Assembly (NCBI GenBank): GCA_034670065.1
Contig: JAXMOG010000005.1
Location: forward strand, 1 to 64,000
Direction: 5' to 3'
Source: Mesobacterium_A sp034670065
GTDB taxonomy: Bacteria; Pseudomonadota; Alphaproteobacteria; Rhodobacterales; Rhodobacteraceae
Length of the DNA: 64,000 nucleotides
The first letter of the stretch is position 1; the number at the start of each line of letters is the position of its first letter. The position numbers and the translations under genes were made by a program. Shown here piece by piece: positions 35,485 to 43,523 of the stretch. The notes under the pieces were generated by a model, which did not search any database, was not told where the DNA came from, and was given only the letters and a program-made list of their open reading frames with translations.

Positions 35485-36057
35485 GTGAACGATAAATTAA
35501 ACTCTAACCAGTTCCCCGCTTGGATTGCAGGGAACTGGTTTCTTCTTTCTCTCCCTGCAATTGTTATGCTGGGATACGATGCATCAACATCTGAGCGTGT
35601 GGACTTTATCCGCATCAGCGGGCTGATCTGCACATGGATTTTGCTGCTCTCCTTAGCCGTTACGCCGCTTTTGCGCGTTCTGCCAGCGGGCAACTTTCGC
35701 AAATATCTGCGTAAAAATCGCCGGTATTTGGGTGTGGCCGCATTCTTCTACACACTGCTGCACCTTGCGTATTACTTCAAAGAAGTGCGCGATATTGGCA
35801 AAATCCTGAAAACCTTTGTTCGCTTTGAAATGCTGACCGGCTGGATTTCTTTGTTCATCATGGTTGCATTGGCGGTAACAAGTTTTGACAGCTCGGTTCA
35901 GAAAATGGGTCCAGCGTGGAAAAAGCTGCATCTGTGGGCCTACCCCGCTGCCGCTTTGGCTTTTGTTCACTGGGCTATGGCCGGGAACAAGATCATCGAA
36001 CCACTGATCTATTTCGTCCCTCTGTTGGCGTTGCGCTTTGTTGCGCGCCGCCGCTAG
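35485..36057 (+). CDS. Ferric-reductase-like haem membrane protein (MsrQ/YedZ type)
   Basis: A 190-residue protein with about five to six membrane segments. Candidate haem-ligand histidines are H93 (LLHLAYYF), H149 (KKLHLWAYP) and H162 (FVHWAM), with RRYLGVAAFFY before the first, as in MsrQ. In the well-known case MsrQ feeds MsrP, which repairs oxidised methionine in the periplasm, but no msrP gene is near. The GTG at 35485 is preferred (AAGGTG upstream) over GTG at 35461. It ends the glycan locus. Confidence 0.8.
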   Translation: MNDKLNSNQFPAWIAGNWFLLSLPAIVMLGYDASTSERVDFIRISGLICTWILLLSLAVTPLLRVLPAGNFRKYLRKNRRYLGVAAFFYTLLHLAYYFKEVRDIGKILKTFVRFEMLTGWISLFIMVALAVTSFDSSVQKMGPAWKKLHLWAYPAAALAFVHWAMAGNKIIEPLIYFVPLLALRFVARRR

Positions 36058-36068
36058 GGACCAACAGG

Positions 36069-36104
36069 AAAAGCCGCGTGTGCCCCAAGGTATCCGCGGC
36101 TTTC
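36069..36104. terminator. Bidirectional terminator
   Basis: AAAA-GCCGCG (36073-36078), a 16-base loop, CGCGGC (36095-36100) then TTT. It lies between the convergent MsrQ-like (+) and purU (-) genes. The T-run is short, so efficiency is uncertain. Confidence 0.6.
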
Positions 36105-36207
36105 CACACTGTTTTCATATAGCTTGAAAAGATGCCCGACATGGGCATTGTACAGCCAAGACACGGCCTGCGACGTCCTATGGAAAACCGCAGAACCGCC
36201 GCCGATC

Positions 36208-37092
36208 TCACCCCATTCGTTCGGATGCAAAAGACCCTGGCGACGCAGGAAAGACCACTGTCTTGTTCCCGTTCAGGAACACCCTACGATGAATATGGGC
36301 ATGGATGGCACGCGCCAAAACCTGGCTTTCCACATCGCGCCCCAGACTGACATAGTCTTCCGCGCTTTGCGCATGGGTGACGCGGGTGATGTCCTGTTCG
36401 ATAATCGGACCTTCATCCAAATCCGCCGTCACATAGTGCGAGGTTGCGCCGATCAGCTTCACACCGCGCTCATAGGCCTGTTTATATGGGTTTGCGCCCT
36501 TAAACGACGGCAGAAACGAATGGTGGATGTTGATGATCCGGCCAGACATTTTCTGGCACATCTCGTCAGACAAAATCTGCATATAGCGCGCCAGAACAAT
36601 CAGCTCGGCCTCTGCATCTTCGACCACGCGCATGATTGCGGCCTCTGCGTCGGGCTTATTGGCCTTTGTCACCTTGATGTAGTGAAACGGAATGTCGTGG
36701 TTCACCACCACTTTTTGATAATCCATATGGTTGGAAACCACGGCCACGATATCGATGGGCAACGCTCCGATCCGCCAGCGATACAGCAGATCGTTCAGGC
36801 AATGACCAAAACGCGATACCATGATGACAACTTTCATCTTTTTGCTGTCATCGTGGAACTGGTACTCCATACTCAGCTCTTTCGCCGTCGCCGCAAAATC
36901 AGCGGTCAGCGCCTCAAGCTCTTTACCCTTTTCCGAAACAAAACTGACCCGCATAAAGAACATGCTGGTTTCAGAGTCATCGTACTGCGAACTGTCAGTA
37001 ATATTGCAGCCCATATCGGCCAGGTAGTTGGCAATCGCCGCAACAATACCGCGCTTGGATTCGCAGGCGACGGTCAGGGTGTACTTGATCAT
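36208..37092 (-). CDS. purU: Formyltetrahydrofolate deformylase
   Basis: A 294-residue enzyme that hydrolyses 10-formyl-THF to formate and THF, balancing one-carbon pools. An N-terminal ACT domain (about 1-80) precedes a formyltransferase-like domain with catalytic N188, H190 (IINIHHSFLPSFKGANP) and D226 (ADLDEGPII). This matches PurU in length and order. GAGAGA precedes the ATG. It is transcribed alone; in many roseobacters it lies by folate or dimethylglycine genes, not seen here. Confidence 0.96.
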   Translation of the reverse strand: MIKYTLTVACESKRGIVAAIANYLADMGCNITDSSQYDDSETSMFFMRVSFVSEKGKELEALTADFAATAKELSMEYQFHDDSKKMKVVIMVSRFGHCLNDLLYRWRIGALPIDIVAVVSNHMDYQKVVVNHDIPFHYIKVTKANKPDAEAAIMRVVEDAEAELIVLARYMQILSDEMCQKMSGRIINIHHSFLPSFKGANPYKQAYERGVKLIGATSHYVTADLDEGPIIEQDITRVTHAQSAEDYVSLGRDVESQVLARAIHAHIHRRVFLNGNKTVVFPASPGSFASERMG

Positions 37093-37593
37093 CTGTCTCT
37101 CTCGTCGTGTTCAGGTGCTGTTTTCGGCCACTTGGGCCGGAAAATTTCAAAATGGCGGATCAACCTGCGTGATGTGCACGTGGTTTAGCGGGGCTCAGGC
37201 TGGCGGGCCTTCCGGCAGGATCATCCTTTCGGCGTTGGCACAGCCATTACGGTATTTGCAGGCAGACACGCAATGGCGGGCCCGGTATGCGCCAGCCCTG
37301 TCTGCGGTCTTTTGCAAGTCAGTCACCAAGATGGTCTCCTACTGGATTACGAAATGCGGACTGACAAAGCGCAGCCAACAATATTGGTCCTGTAAAGGAT
37401 TTGCTGAAAAGATCGTCTTGCCCATTCGCGCCGCACCACGCTTCAGAAACGCCACATGGGTCACAGACTTCAAGAGAAAGGACACCAATCTTGATACGGA
37501 AGTACTGTGCTTTGTTCTGGGAATACGCCCGACGCCCTTGAGTAGCCTATGCTGGCGACGAAATTTCTCTGCCGTGGCATGTTGGGCCGGACT
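37093..37593. other. 500-base intergenic stretch upstream of purU
   Basis: No gene, tRNA or known riboswitch is recognised. The longer frames that cross it also read through the tRNA-Leu gene and are therefore not real. A short inverted repeat (CGGCCACTTGGGCCG, 37126-37140) lies about 35-50 bases upstream of the purU start. The rest is featureless to the eye. Confidence 0.4.
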
Positions 37594-37679
37594 TGGTGCG
37601 GTCGAGAAGACTCGAACTTCCACGGGTGTTACCCCACAGCGACCTCAACGCTGCGCGTCTACCATTCCGCCACGACCGC
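37594..37679 (-). tRNA. tRNA-Leu (anticodon GAG)
   Basis: An 86-base class II tRNA with encoded CCA. Acceptor GCGGTCG pairs with CGACCGC, anticodon stem CAGCG/CGCTG with loop TTGAGGT (GAG), a long variable arm and T arm with TTCGAGT. It reads CUC/CUU. Confidence 0.97.
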
Positions 37680-37848
37680 ACAGTCTAGACGTGCAGCGCG
37701 TATAGGGAAATCCCACGCGCTTGAAAAGCAAAAAATGGGTGTTCGCGGTCGGCAGTCCCACGACGCAAACAGATTTTTGGCATGGTCTGATGTTCGATAA
37801 GGTCCCTGCCCCCATTGGGAAAACCACGTTCCCGTAAAACCCAAACGC

Positions 37849-37879
37849 AAAAAGGGCCGGCACACGGCCAGCCCTTTTT
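37849..37879. terminator. Intrinsic terminator of the peptidoglycan-binding protein gene
   Basis: AAAAAGGGC (37849-37857) and GCCCTTTTT (37871-37879) with a partly paired loop. Read on the minus strand the stem ends in five T, just downstream of the stop at 37899. Confidence 0.85.
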
Positions 37880-37898
37880 AGTGACGTCTGTGACGTGC

Positions 37899-39533
37899 TT
37901 ACTTGATGGTGAAAACCGGAACCGATGATGCACCAGCCTGACCAGCTGAAGCATTGTTCGAGCCGTTCATCATCATGGATGCTTTACGCAACAATTCTGT
38001 GCGCTCTGGCTGACCAGGGGTGAAGACCGGCGTTGTGCCGCTTTCCAAAGCATTCAGCGCGTGGGAATACCAGTCTGCTGCCAGGTCCAGACGCTCTGTT
38101 GCGCCGAACCCTTGGCTCAGGTGGTGACCTAACAGCTCAGAGTAAGGTGCGTTGCCCAAGGCCACCAGCAACAGGGCAGACCCGATTGCGGTGTCCATAT
38201 CATCGGTTCTGTAACCGGAAGACAGACAAATCTTAGCAGTGGCTTCCAGCTGCTGAGGCGACATGCCAGAGGACAGAACAAAGGAACTGACACCGCGCAT
38301 CACTTCTTCACGTGGCTGCAGCGAAACCGCAGAAACATGTTCTTTCAGCGTTTGGCCAAAACCTGCACATTGTTCGGCGATCTGAGCAGTGGTGACATTT
38401 GGCACTTTGGCCATCATGTCTTCGCCTTCTGCAATGGCATAGGTCCGGGTCAGGCACATCTGCTCTGCCATCGCCATGCCGCCGTCTGTCATATTGTCTT
38501 GCGTGATGAAGCCATTGGCCGACGTCAGCAGGTTCACCTTGTTACAGTGTGATTCCAGGGACGCAGCAGCACCGCCACCGCCAAAGAAGTTTGGCACAGC
38601 CGGGCTGGGCGCAGCGGCTGCAAATGTCGGTGCTTTGACAGCAGGTTGCGCAGACGGAACCGGCGCAGCGGCCATTTGTGTCTGCGGCTGTTGTGGCTGA
38701 ACTTGAGGCGCGGGCGCTACGGCCATTTGCGTGCCGCCGTCCGTCTTGCGGCATGTCCCTTGCATACAGTTGAATGATGCTGGGGTGACATTGAACGCTT
38801 GGAAGTCGTTACGCTGATAGCCACCGGGGATCGATGCAAAGACGCGCACAGCACAGCTTTGGGCGTTACACCAGAAGGCGCTGCCGGTCACCGATGTGTC
38901 GATGATGTAGTCGGTTTGACCATCGGCGTTCAGGTCGGCCAGTTGGATAAACCCATGGCGCTGTACCAGTTGTTCAGCACTTGGGTCGGAGCTTTTGGCA
39001 ATCTCGTTCACAGCCTTGGCCACTTCGCGTGGCAGACCATAGTTGCCCCGGACCGAGGCGGAAGTGCCGCCGGTTTGCTCATCACGATAGACGTGCAGCA
39101 GACCGCGAACACCCTGCCCGTTGCTGGCAATCAATTCCGCCGTCGATGGGCCGCCCGATTGTGCCCAGTAATAGGCGCCCATCAGGAAGGTACGTTCATA
39201 ATCCTGGATGCGTCCGGTGATTGGATAGCTCATGTGTGCCTGAAAATTCGACACCGCAGAACGGGACCGGCTGCCCATCACCCCATCAGGCGTGCCCGCG
39301 TTGAAACCAAAATAGTTCAGCGCGGTTTGGGTTTCTCTGTTGGCTTGGCGTGTGGCGGACGATACGCCGGTGGACCGATACACCGTCCGTTTCTTTGTTG
39401 CGCCATTGGCGATGGCACCACCAATGATGCCGCCGACCAGACCGCCAACAAAGGCGTCACCGGCATGGGCCGTGACCGGACCCAGTGCAAGGCTGGCTGC
39501 CAATGCCGCCGCAATTGAATGTTTCTTTAACAT
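37899..39533 (-). CDS. Exported peptidoglycan-binding-domain protein with glycine zipper
   Basis: A 544-residue protein with a Sec signal (1-24, AHA-G), a glycine-rich GGLVGGIIGGAIANG stretch (30-44) and a peptidoglycan-binding type-1 domain (about 69-110; ALNYFGFNAGTPDGVMG). A mid part with two Cys (near 235-245) resembles the exported DUF found with such domains, then a Gln/Pro/Ala-rich linker (about 270-305) and a C-terminal helical region with paired Cys. No catalytic site is visible. It is likely a structural or regulatory envelope protein; its own transcription unit ends in a good terminator. Confidence 0.8.
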   Translation of the reverse strand: MLKKHSIAAALAASLALGPVTAHAGDAFVGGLVGGIIGGAIANGATKKRTVYRSTGVSSATRQANRETQTALNYFGFNAGTPDGVMGSRSRSAVSNFQAHMSYPITGRIQDYERTFLMGAYYWAQSGGPSTAELIASNGQGVRGLLHVYRDEQTGGTSASVRGNYGLPREVAKAVNEIAKSSDPSAEQLVQRHGFIQLADLNADGQTDYIIDTSVTGSAFWCNAQSCAVRVFASIPGGYQRNDFQAFNVTPASFNCMQGTCRKTDGGTQMAVAPAPQVQPQQPQTQMAAAPVPSAQPAVKAPTFAAAAPSPAVPNFFGGGGAAASLESHCNKVNLLTSANGFITQDNMTDGGMAMAEQMCLTRTYAIAEGEDMMAKVPNVTTAQIAEQCAGFGQTLKEHVSAVSLQPREEVMRGVSSFVLSSGMSPQQLEATAKICLSSGYRTDDMDTAIGSALLLVALGNAPYSELLGHHLSQGFGATERLDLAADWYSHALNALESGTTPVFTPGQPERTELLRKASMMMNGSNNASAGQAGASSVPVFTIK

Positions 39534-39671
39534 GATTTCAAATCCTCCGCATCAAACTGGGGCCACCAAGCCCCGGGGCGCACCCAATTGGTGTAATCCG
39601 CGCCAATATACTGAACAAAGTGTCGCGGCTTTGACCTTGACGTGTCAAGGCCATATCCGTACCGAACGCGC

Positions 39672-40328
39672 ATGGTTGAATGGCGAATTAGCGACAAATT
39701 GGTCGACTACGAAACAGCTGTTTCCGAAATGGAAACACGCGCTGCAGAAATTGCTGCGGGAACGGCGGATGAGATGATCTGGCTGCTGGAACATCCCCCC
39801 CTTTATACAGCGGGAACCAGTGCAAAACCAGCCGATCTGAAAGATGCCAATCGTTTTCCCGTATATCCATCCAAGCGCGGTGGGCAGTATACCTATCACG
39901 GTCCCGGTCAACGCGTGGCCTATGTTATGCTGGACGTGGGCAAACGCGGCCATGACGTGCGCAAGTTTGTTCAGGACTTGGAGCATTGGGTGATCGCCAC
40001 TTTGGCCGAATTCAACCTGACTGGGCATATTCGTGACGGTCGGGTGGGCGTGTGGATCGAACGATCAGACAAGCCCCTGACCATCACCGGGAAAGTGGCC
40101 GAAGACAAGATCGCCGCCATCGGCATTCGTCTGCGCAAGTGGGTCAGCTTTCACGGCATTTCGATCAATGTCGAACCTGACCTCAGCCATTTTGACGGCA
40201 TCGTGCCCTGTGGCATCACGGAATATGGCGTCACCAGTCTGGTTGACTTGGGCCTGCCCGTCACCATGGATGATCTGGACGTGGCCCTGAAACGCAGTTT
40301 CGATCTGGTCTTTGCTGATACAGAGTGA
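39672..40328 (+). CDS. lipB: Octanoyltransferase LipB
   Basis: A 218-residue enzyme that moves octanoyl from acyl carrier protein to lipoyl domains. RGGQYTYHGPGQ (69-80), Lys 146 (EDKIAAIGIR) and catalytic Cys 180 (IVPCGI) are all present. ATG at 39672 (MVEW) matches the short N-terminus usual in the family; a GTG at 39642 would add ten residues. Alone in its unit, between a divergent envelope protein gene and a small convergent gene. Confidence 0.95.
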   Translation: MVEWRISDKLVDYETAVSEMETRAAEIAAGTADEMIWLLEHPPLYTAGTSAKPADLKDANRFPVYPSKRGGQYTYHGPGQRVAYVMLDVGKRGHDVRKFVQDLEHWVIATLAEFNLTGHIRDGRVGVWIERSDKPLTITGKVAEDKIAAIGIRLRKWVSFHGISINVEPDLSHFDGIVPCGITEYGVTSLVDLGLPVTMDDLDVALKRSFDLVFADTE

Positions 40329-40381
40329 TCCGACAGCGCGGCCCGGACCGGATGGCTGTGGTGTCGTATAGCTTTTGTCGC

Positions 40382-40597
40382 CTATCTGGTCCCAAAAACA
40401 TGTGGGATAATCTGATCACGTGTCAGACCCAATCCGGCAAGCTGATCATCATCAAGCGCGCGCAGTTGCGCGATGCGTCGACTGACGGCGCGGGTTTTGC
40501 GGTCAAACGGTGTGTCAAACATTGTGGACAATGTGCCCTTGATGCCGGTTCCGTCGGTGCGGACAAGGCGGTCTGGTGTTGCGTCAAAAAATGCCAA
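40382..40597 (-). CDS. DUF1127-like small protein
   Basis: 71 residues. The segment RIAQLRALDDDQLAGLGLTRDQIIPHVF near the C-terminus (here broken into parts: LRALDDDQLAGLGL, then RDQIIPHVF) is that of DUF1127/YjiS-like proteins, small RNA- or phosphate-related regulators in alphaproteobacteria. It begins with TTG, supported by AAAGGA 7 bases upstream; no ATG fits the frame. It converges on lipB and is divergent from ctaD. Confidence 0.65.
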   Translation of the reverse strand: MAFFDATPDRLVRTDGTGIKGTLSTMFDTPFDRKTRAVSRRIAQLRALDDDQLAGLGLTRDQIIPHVFGTR

Positions 40598-40785
40598 TTC
40601 ACATTCCTTTTTTTGCCAAACGGCTTGGCGGCCTAAGGTTTCAAATACAAATTTGGTCCAAAACTGCTTTACCGAAAGCTAACGCTTCGGTGCTCTACGT
40701 AAATTTTCAGCATGGAAATTTGGCAAAACTCAGGCGTTTCAACCGCCAAAATCGACTAAGGTCGGTATCCCTGCGACAAAATTGT

Positions 40786-40799
40786 TTGATCTGCGTCAA
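40786..40799 (+). promoter_or_regulatory. FNR/FnrL-type box
   Basis: TTGAT-CTGC-GTCAA matches the FNR/Crp-family palindrome TTGAT-N4-ATCAA except for one position that is G in many FnrL or DNR sites. It is centred about 50 bases upstream of the predicted start of ctaD transcription, upstream of the -35 element. Confidence 0.65.
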
Positions 40800-40808
40800 A
40801 TACGTGCG

Positions 40809-40837
40809 TTGCCGCCCCGCTCAACGCATTCTAATAA
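40809..40837 (+). promoter_or_regulatory. Likely ctaD promoter
   Basis: -35 TTGCCG (40809-40814), a 17-base spacer and -10 TAATAA (40832-40837). Transcription would start near 40843, giving a leader of about 60 bases before ATG at 40906. Confidence 0.6.
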
Positions 40838-40850
40838 GGAAATAGAACCG

Positions 40851-40877
40851 GGGGCGCAGAGGGATTCTTTGCGCCCC
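40851..40877 (+). promoter_or_regulatory. Stable stem-loop in the ctaD leader
   Basis: GGGGCGCAGAG pairs with CTTTGCGCCCC around GGATT (one G-U), an 11-base stem. TTTGACG follows, so it is not a full terminator. It may protect the 5' end of the transcript or modulate it. Confidence 0.55.
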
Positions 40878-40905
40878 TTTGACGAAATTCCATGGGAGGC
40901 TCACA

Positions 40906-42573
40906 ATGGCAGACGCCGCCATCCACGGCCACGAGCATGAAGACAACCGGAGTTTCTTTACCCGGTGGTTCATGTCAACGAACCACAAGGACATTGGTAT
41001 TCTGTACCTGGTTGTGTCCGCACTTGTTGGTTTCGTGTCGGTCGCATTCACCGTTTTCATGCGCTTGGAGCTTATGGAGCCGGGTGTTCAATTTATGTGT
41101 ATGGAGGGGCTTCGCCTGTTTGGCGATGGGGAATGTACCCCCAACGGCCACCTCTGGAACGTTTTGATTACCGCACACGGCATCCTGATGATGTTCTTTG
41201 TGGTTATTCCAGCCCTGTTTGGTGGGTTCGGTAACTATTTCATGCCGCTGCAGATTGGCGCGCCTGACATGGCGTTCCCACGGCTGAACAACCTGTCCTT
41301 CTGGATGTATGTCGCGGGTACCACACTGGCGGTTTGCTCGGTCTTTGCACCCGGCGGAAACGACCAACTTGGTTCAGGCGTTGGCTGGGTTCTGTACCCA
41401 CCGCTATCTGTGAATGAAGGCGGCTTCTCGATGGATCTGGCGATCTTCGCCGTCCACGTTTCGGGTGCCTCGTCCATTCTGGGTGCGATCAACATGATCA
41501 CCACCTTCCTGAACATGCGCGCACCGGGCATGACCTTGTTCAAGGTTCCGCTGTTCTCGTGGTCGATCTTTGTAACTGCATGGCTGATTTTGCTGTCGTT
41601 GCCTGTTCTGGCCGGCGCCATCACCATGCTGCTGACAGACCGTAACTTCGGCACAACGTTCTTTGATCCTGCTGGCGGTGGTGACCCGATCTTGTATCAG
41701 CACATCCTGTGGTTCTTTGGTCACCCGGAAGTGTATATCATCATTCTGCCCGGCTTCGGCATCATCTCGCACGTGATTGCCACCTTCAGCCGCAAACCAG
41801 TCTTCGGTTATCTGCCGATGGTCTGGGCGATCATCGCCATTGGCGCACTGGGCTTCGTTGTGTGGGCGCACCACATGTACACGGTCGGTATGTCTCTGTC
41901 GCAGCAAAGCTACTTCATGCTGGCAACGATGGTCATTGCGGTTCCAACCGGTGTGAAGGTCTTTAGCTGGATTGCCACAATGTGGGGCGGCTCGATCGAG
42001 TTCAAAACGCCGATGCTTTGGGCCTTTGGCTTCTTGTTCCTGTTCACACTGGGTGGCGTTACCGGCATCGTACTGAGCCAGGCCGCCGTGGACCGCGCGT
42101 ATCATGACACCTACTACGTTGTTGCGCACTTCCACTATGTGATGAGCTTGGGCGCCGTGTTCGCGATCTTTGCAGGTATCTACTTCTACCTGCCAAAGAT
42201 GTCCGGACGCATGTATCCAGAATGGGCAGGCAAGCTGCACTTCTGGGCGATGTTCATCGGTGCCAACCTGACATTCTTCCCACAGCACTTCTTGGGTCGT
42301 CAGGGTATGCCACGTCGTTACATCGACTATCCTGAAGCATTCGCAACTTGGAACTATGTTTCCAGCTGGGGCGCGTTCCTGTCCTTTGCATCCTTCCTGT
42401 TCTTCTTCTGGATCATCTTCCACACCCTGCGTTCTGGCGCACGGGTTACAGAAAACAACCCTTGGAACGAATACGCGGATACGCTGGAATGGACCCTGCC
42501 CTCCCCGCCCCCAGAGCATACTTTCGAGCAGCTCCCAAAGCAGGAAGACTGGGACAAAGGCCACGCGCACTAA
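40906..42573 (+). CDS. ctaD: Cytochrome c oxidase (aa3) subunit I
   Basis: A 555-residue haem-copper oxidase subunit with twelve membrane segments. Low-spin haem ligands H91 (TAHGILM) and H410; CuB ligands H273 (with Y277, GHPEVY) and H322/H323 (AHHMY); haem a3 ligand H408 (HFHYV). E275 of the D-channel is present. GGGAGG precedes the ATG; an in-frame ATG at 40879 would add nine residues. It stands alone, away from ctaC and ctaE, as in other roseobacters. Expression may depend on oxygen via the FNR-type box. Confidence 0.97.
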   Translation: MADAAIHGHEHEDNRSFFTRWFMSTNHKDIGILYLVVSALVGFVSVAFTVFMRLELMEPGVQFMCMEGLRLFGDGECTPNGHLWNVLITAHGILMMFFVVIPALFGGFGNYFMPLQIGAPDMAFPRLNNLSFWMYVAGTTLAVCSVFAPGGNDQLGSGVGWVLYPPLSVNEGGFSMDLAIFAVHVSGASSILGAINMITTFLNMRAPGMTLFKVPLFSWSIFVTAWLILLSLPVLAGAITMLLTDRNFGTTFFDPAGGGDPILYQHILWFFGHPEVYIIILPGFGIISHVIATFSRKPVFGYLPMVWAIIAIGALGFVVWAHHMYTVGMSLSQQSYFMLATMVIAVPTGVKVFSWIATMWGGSIEFKTPMLWAFGFLFLFTLGGVTGIVLSQAAVDRAYHDTYYVVAHFHYVMSLGAVFAIFAGIYFYLPKMSGRMYPEWAGKLHFWAMFIGANLTFFPQHFLGRQGMPRRYIDYPEAFATWNYVSSWGAFLSFASFLFFFWIIFHTLRSGARVTENNPWNEYADTLEWTLPSPPPEHTFEQLPKQEDWDKGHAH

Positions 42574-42594
42574 GCGCAGTCTGATCCAAATACG

Positions 42595-42624
42595 AAAGGC
42601 CCCGGAATTTCCGGGGCCTTTTTT
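42595..42624 (+). terminator. Intrinsic terminator after ctaD
   Basis: GGCCCCGG (42598-42605), AATTT, CCGGGGCC (42611-42618), followed by six T. Confidence 0.92.
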
Positions 42625-42669
42625 CGTTCGAGCCACTGTGCTTCGCATAATTTGTGCTTGCCAAACACG

Positions 42670-42700
42670 TAAGTCATCACTTACGGTAAGTTATGACTTA
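42670..42700 (+). promoter_or_regulatory. Palindromic operator over the ArsR start codon
   Basis: TAAGTCATCACTTAC (42670-42684), G, GTAAGTTATGACTTA (42686-42700): two 15-base arms with one mismatch pair. The ATG of the regulator gene (42693) lies inside the right arm. A candidate -35 TTGCCA (42658-42663) and -10 TTACGG (42681-42686), 17 bases apart, put the transcription start at or next to the ATG, so the message may be leaderless and the operator would block the promoter. Confidence 0.75.
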
Positions 42701-43001
42701 CCAAAATGCATTGATCGCACTTGCCGACCCGACCCGCCGCAGCGTGTTTGAAGCGGTGGCGCAGCAGCCAAGTTCTGTGGCCAGCTTGGCCAAGTCAGTG
42801 CCCGTCAGCCGCCCAGCCGTTTCACAGCACCTGAAGGTGCTACAGGACGCGCAACTGGTCTCTGTCACCACAGCAGGGCGACAGCGCATCTACAGCCTGA
42901 ACACGGCCGGGCTGGAGGCTATCCGAACCTATTTAAACCAATTCTGGGACGATGCTTTGGGCGCCTATGCCGCTGAGGTTCACCGCCAGACACAAACATG
43001 A
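42693..43001 (+). CDS. ArsR-family transcriptional regulator
   Basis: A 102-residue winged-helix repressor: ALADPTRRSVFEAVA, then a helix-turn-helix with SRPAVSQHLKVLQDAQLV (38-55) and wing TAGRQRIYSL. No clustered Cys/His metal site is visible, so metals are not the likely signal. Together with the SRPBCC gene (ATGA overlap) it forms a pair known in many actinobacteria and proteobacteria, where the second protein binds a small ligand. It probably represses itself through the palindrome at 42670-42700. Confidence 0.9.
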   Translation: MTYQNALIALADPTRRSVFEAVAQQPSSVASLAKSVPVSRPAVSQHLKVLQDAQLVSVTTAGRQRIYSLNTAGLEAIRTYLNQFWDDALGAYAAEVHRQTQT

Positions 43002-43468
43002 CAGGACATCCCATGCTGGATCCAATCACCAAAATTATCGAAGTCCCGTGCTCGCAAAAACGGGCCTATGAGATCTTTGTCGACATACCTGCATGGTGGC
43101 CACTGCATTTGCGGTCGATGTCCATGATGCGGGCGGGCGGCCCTGCCAAGCAGTTAACAGCGGAGCCTCATGTAGGTGGCAAAATCATCGAAACCGCCGC
43201 CGATGACGTGCAACATCATTGGGGCACGTTCCAAGCGCTGACCCCGCACAGCCATGTCCAACTTGACTTCCACATGGGCCTGCCCGCTGATCAAACCGGG
43301 CAGGTTGACGTGCATTTCACCCCGCTGACGGCGGCTTCGACCCAAGTGAAACTGATTCATTCCAACTGGGAAGGCTACGGAGACATGGCGGAAATGATGA
43401 TCAAGGGATACGGCGGCAGTTGGGACATGCTGTTTGGCGAACATTTCGCCACGGCGTGTGTATCCTAA
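42998..43468 (+). CDS. SRPBCC (AHSA1-like) ligand-binding protein
   Basis: A 156-residue START/Bet v1-like protein: N-terminal IIEVPCSQKRAYEIFVDIPAWWPL, typical of the AHSA1 group, then beta strands and a C-terminal helix with GYGGSWDMLFGEHF. It is translationally coupled to the ArsR gene. Binding of a hydrophobic ligand or control of the regulator is likely, the ligand unknown. Confidence 0.85.
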   Translation: MTGHPMLDPITKIIEVPCSQKRAYEIFVDIPAWWPLHLRSMSMMRAGGPAKQLTAEPHVGGKIIETAADDVQHHWGTFQALTPHSHVQLDFHMGLPADQTGQVDVHFTPLTAASTQVKLIHSNWEGYGDMAEMMIKGYGGSWDMLFGEHFATACVS

Positions 43469-43523
43469 ACTTCTGCGTCGCTTTGGCATTTCACATTTTG
43501 GGATCAGCGTCTATTTTTGGCTT

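Larger units (their letters stand above)
40598..40905. other. Upstream region of ctaD and of the DUF1127-like gene
   Basis: 308 bases between divergent genes. It contains an FNR-type box (40786-40799), a sigma-70-like promoter (40809-40837) and a stem-loop (40851-40877), each listed separately, and no other recognised site. Confidence 0.6.

Noticed and set aside
36062..36207. A small gene between the MsrQ-like gene and purU
   Set aside because: The stretch holds a terminator-like stem and no frame with a ribosome site.
37028..37705. A 225-codon plus-strand frame upstream of purU
   Set aside because: It overlaps purU antisense and reads through the tRNA-Leu gene.
41404..42648. A 414-codon open frame antisense to ctaD
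   Set aside because: It lies fully opposite a conserved gene, is rich in His, Gln and Arg and has no ribosome site; it mirrors the codon use of ctaD.
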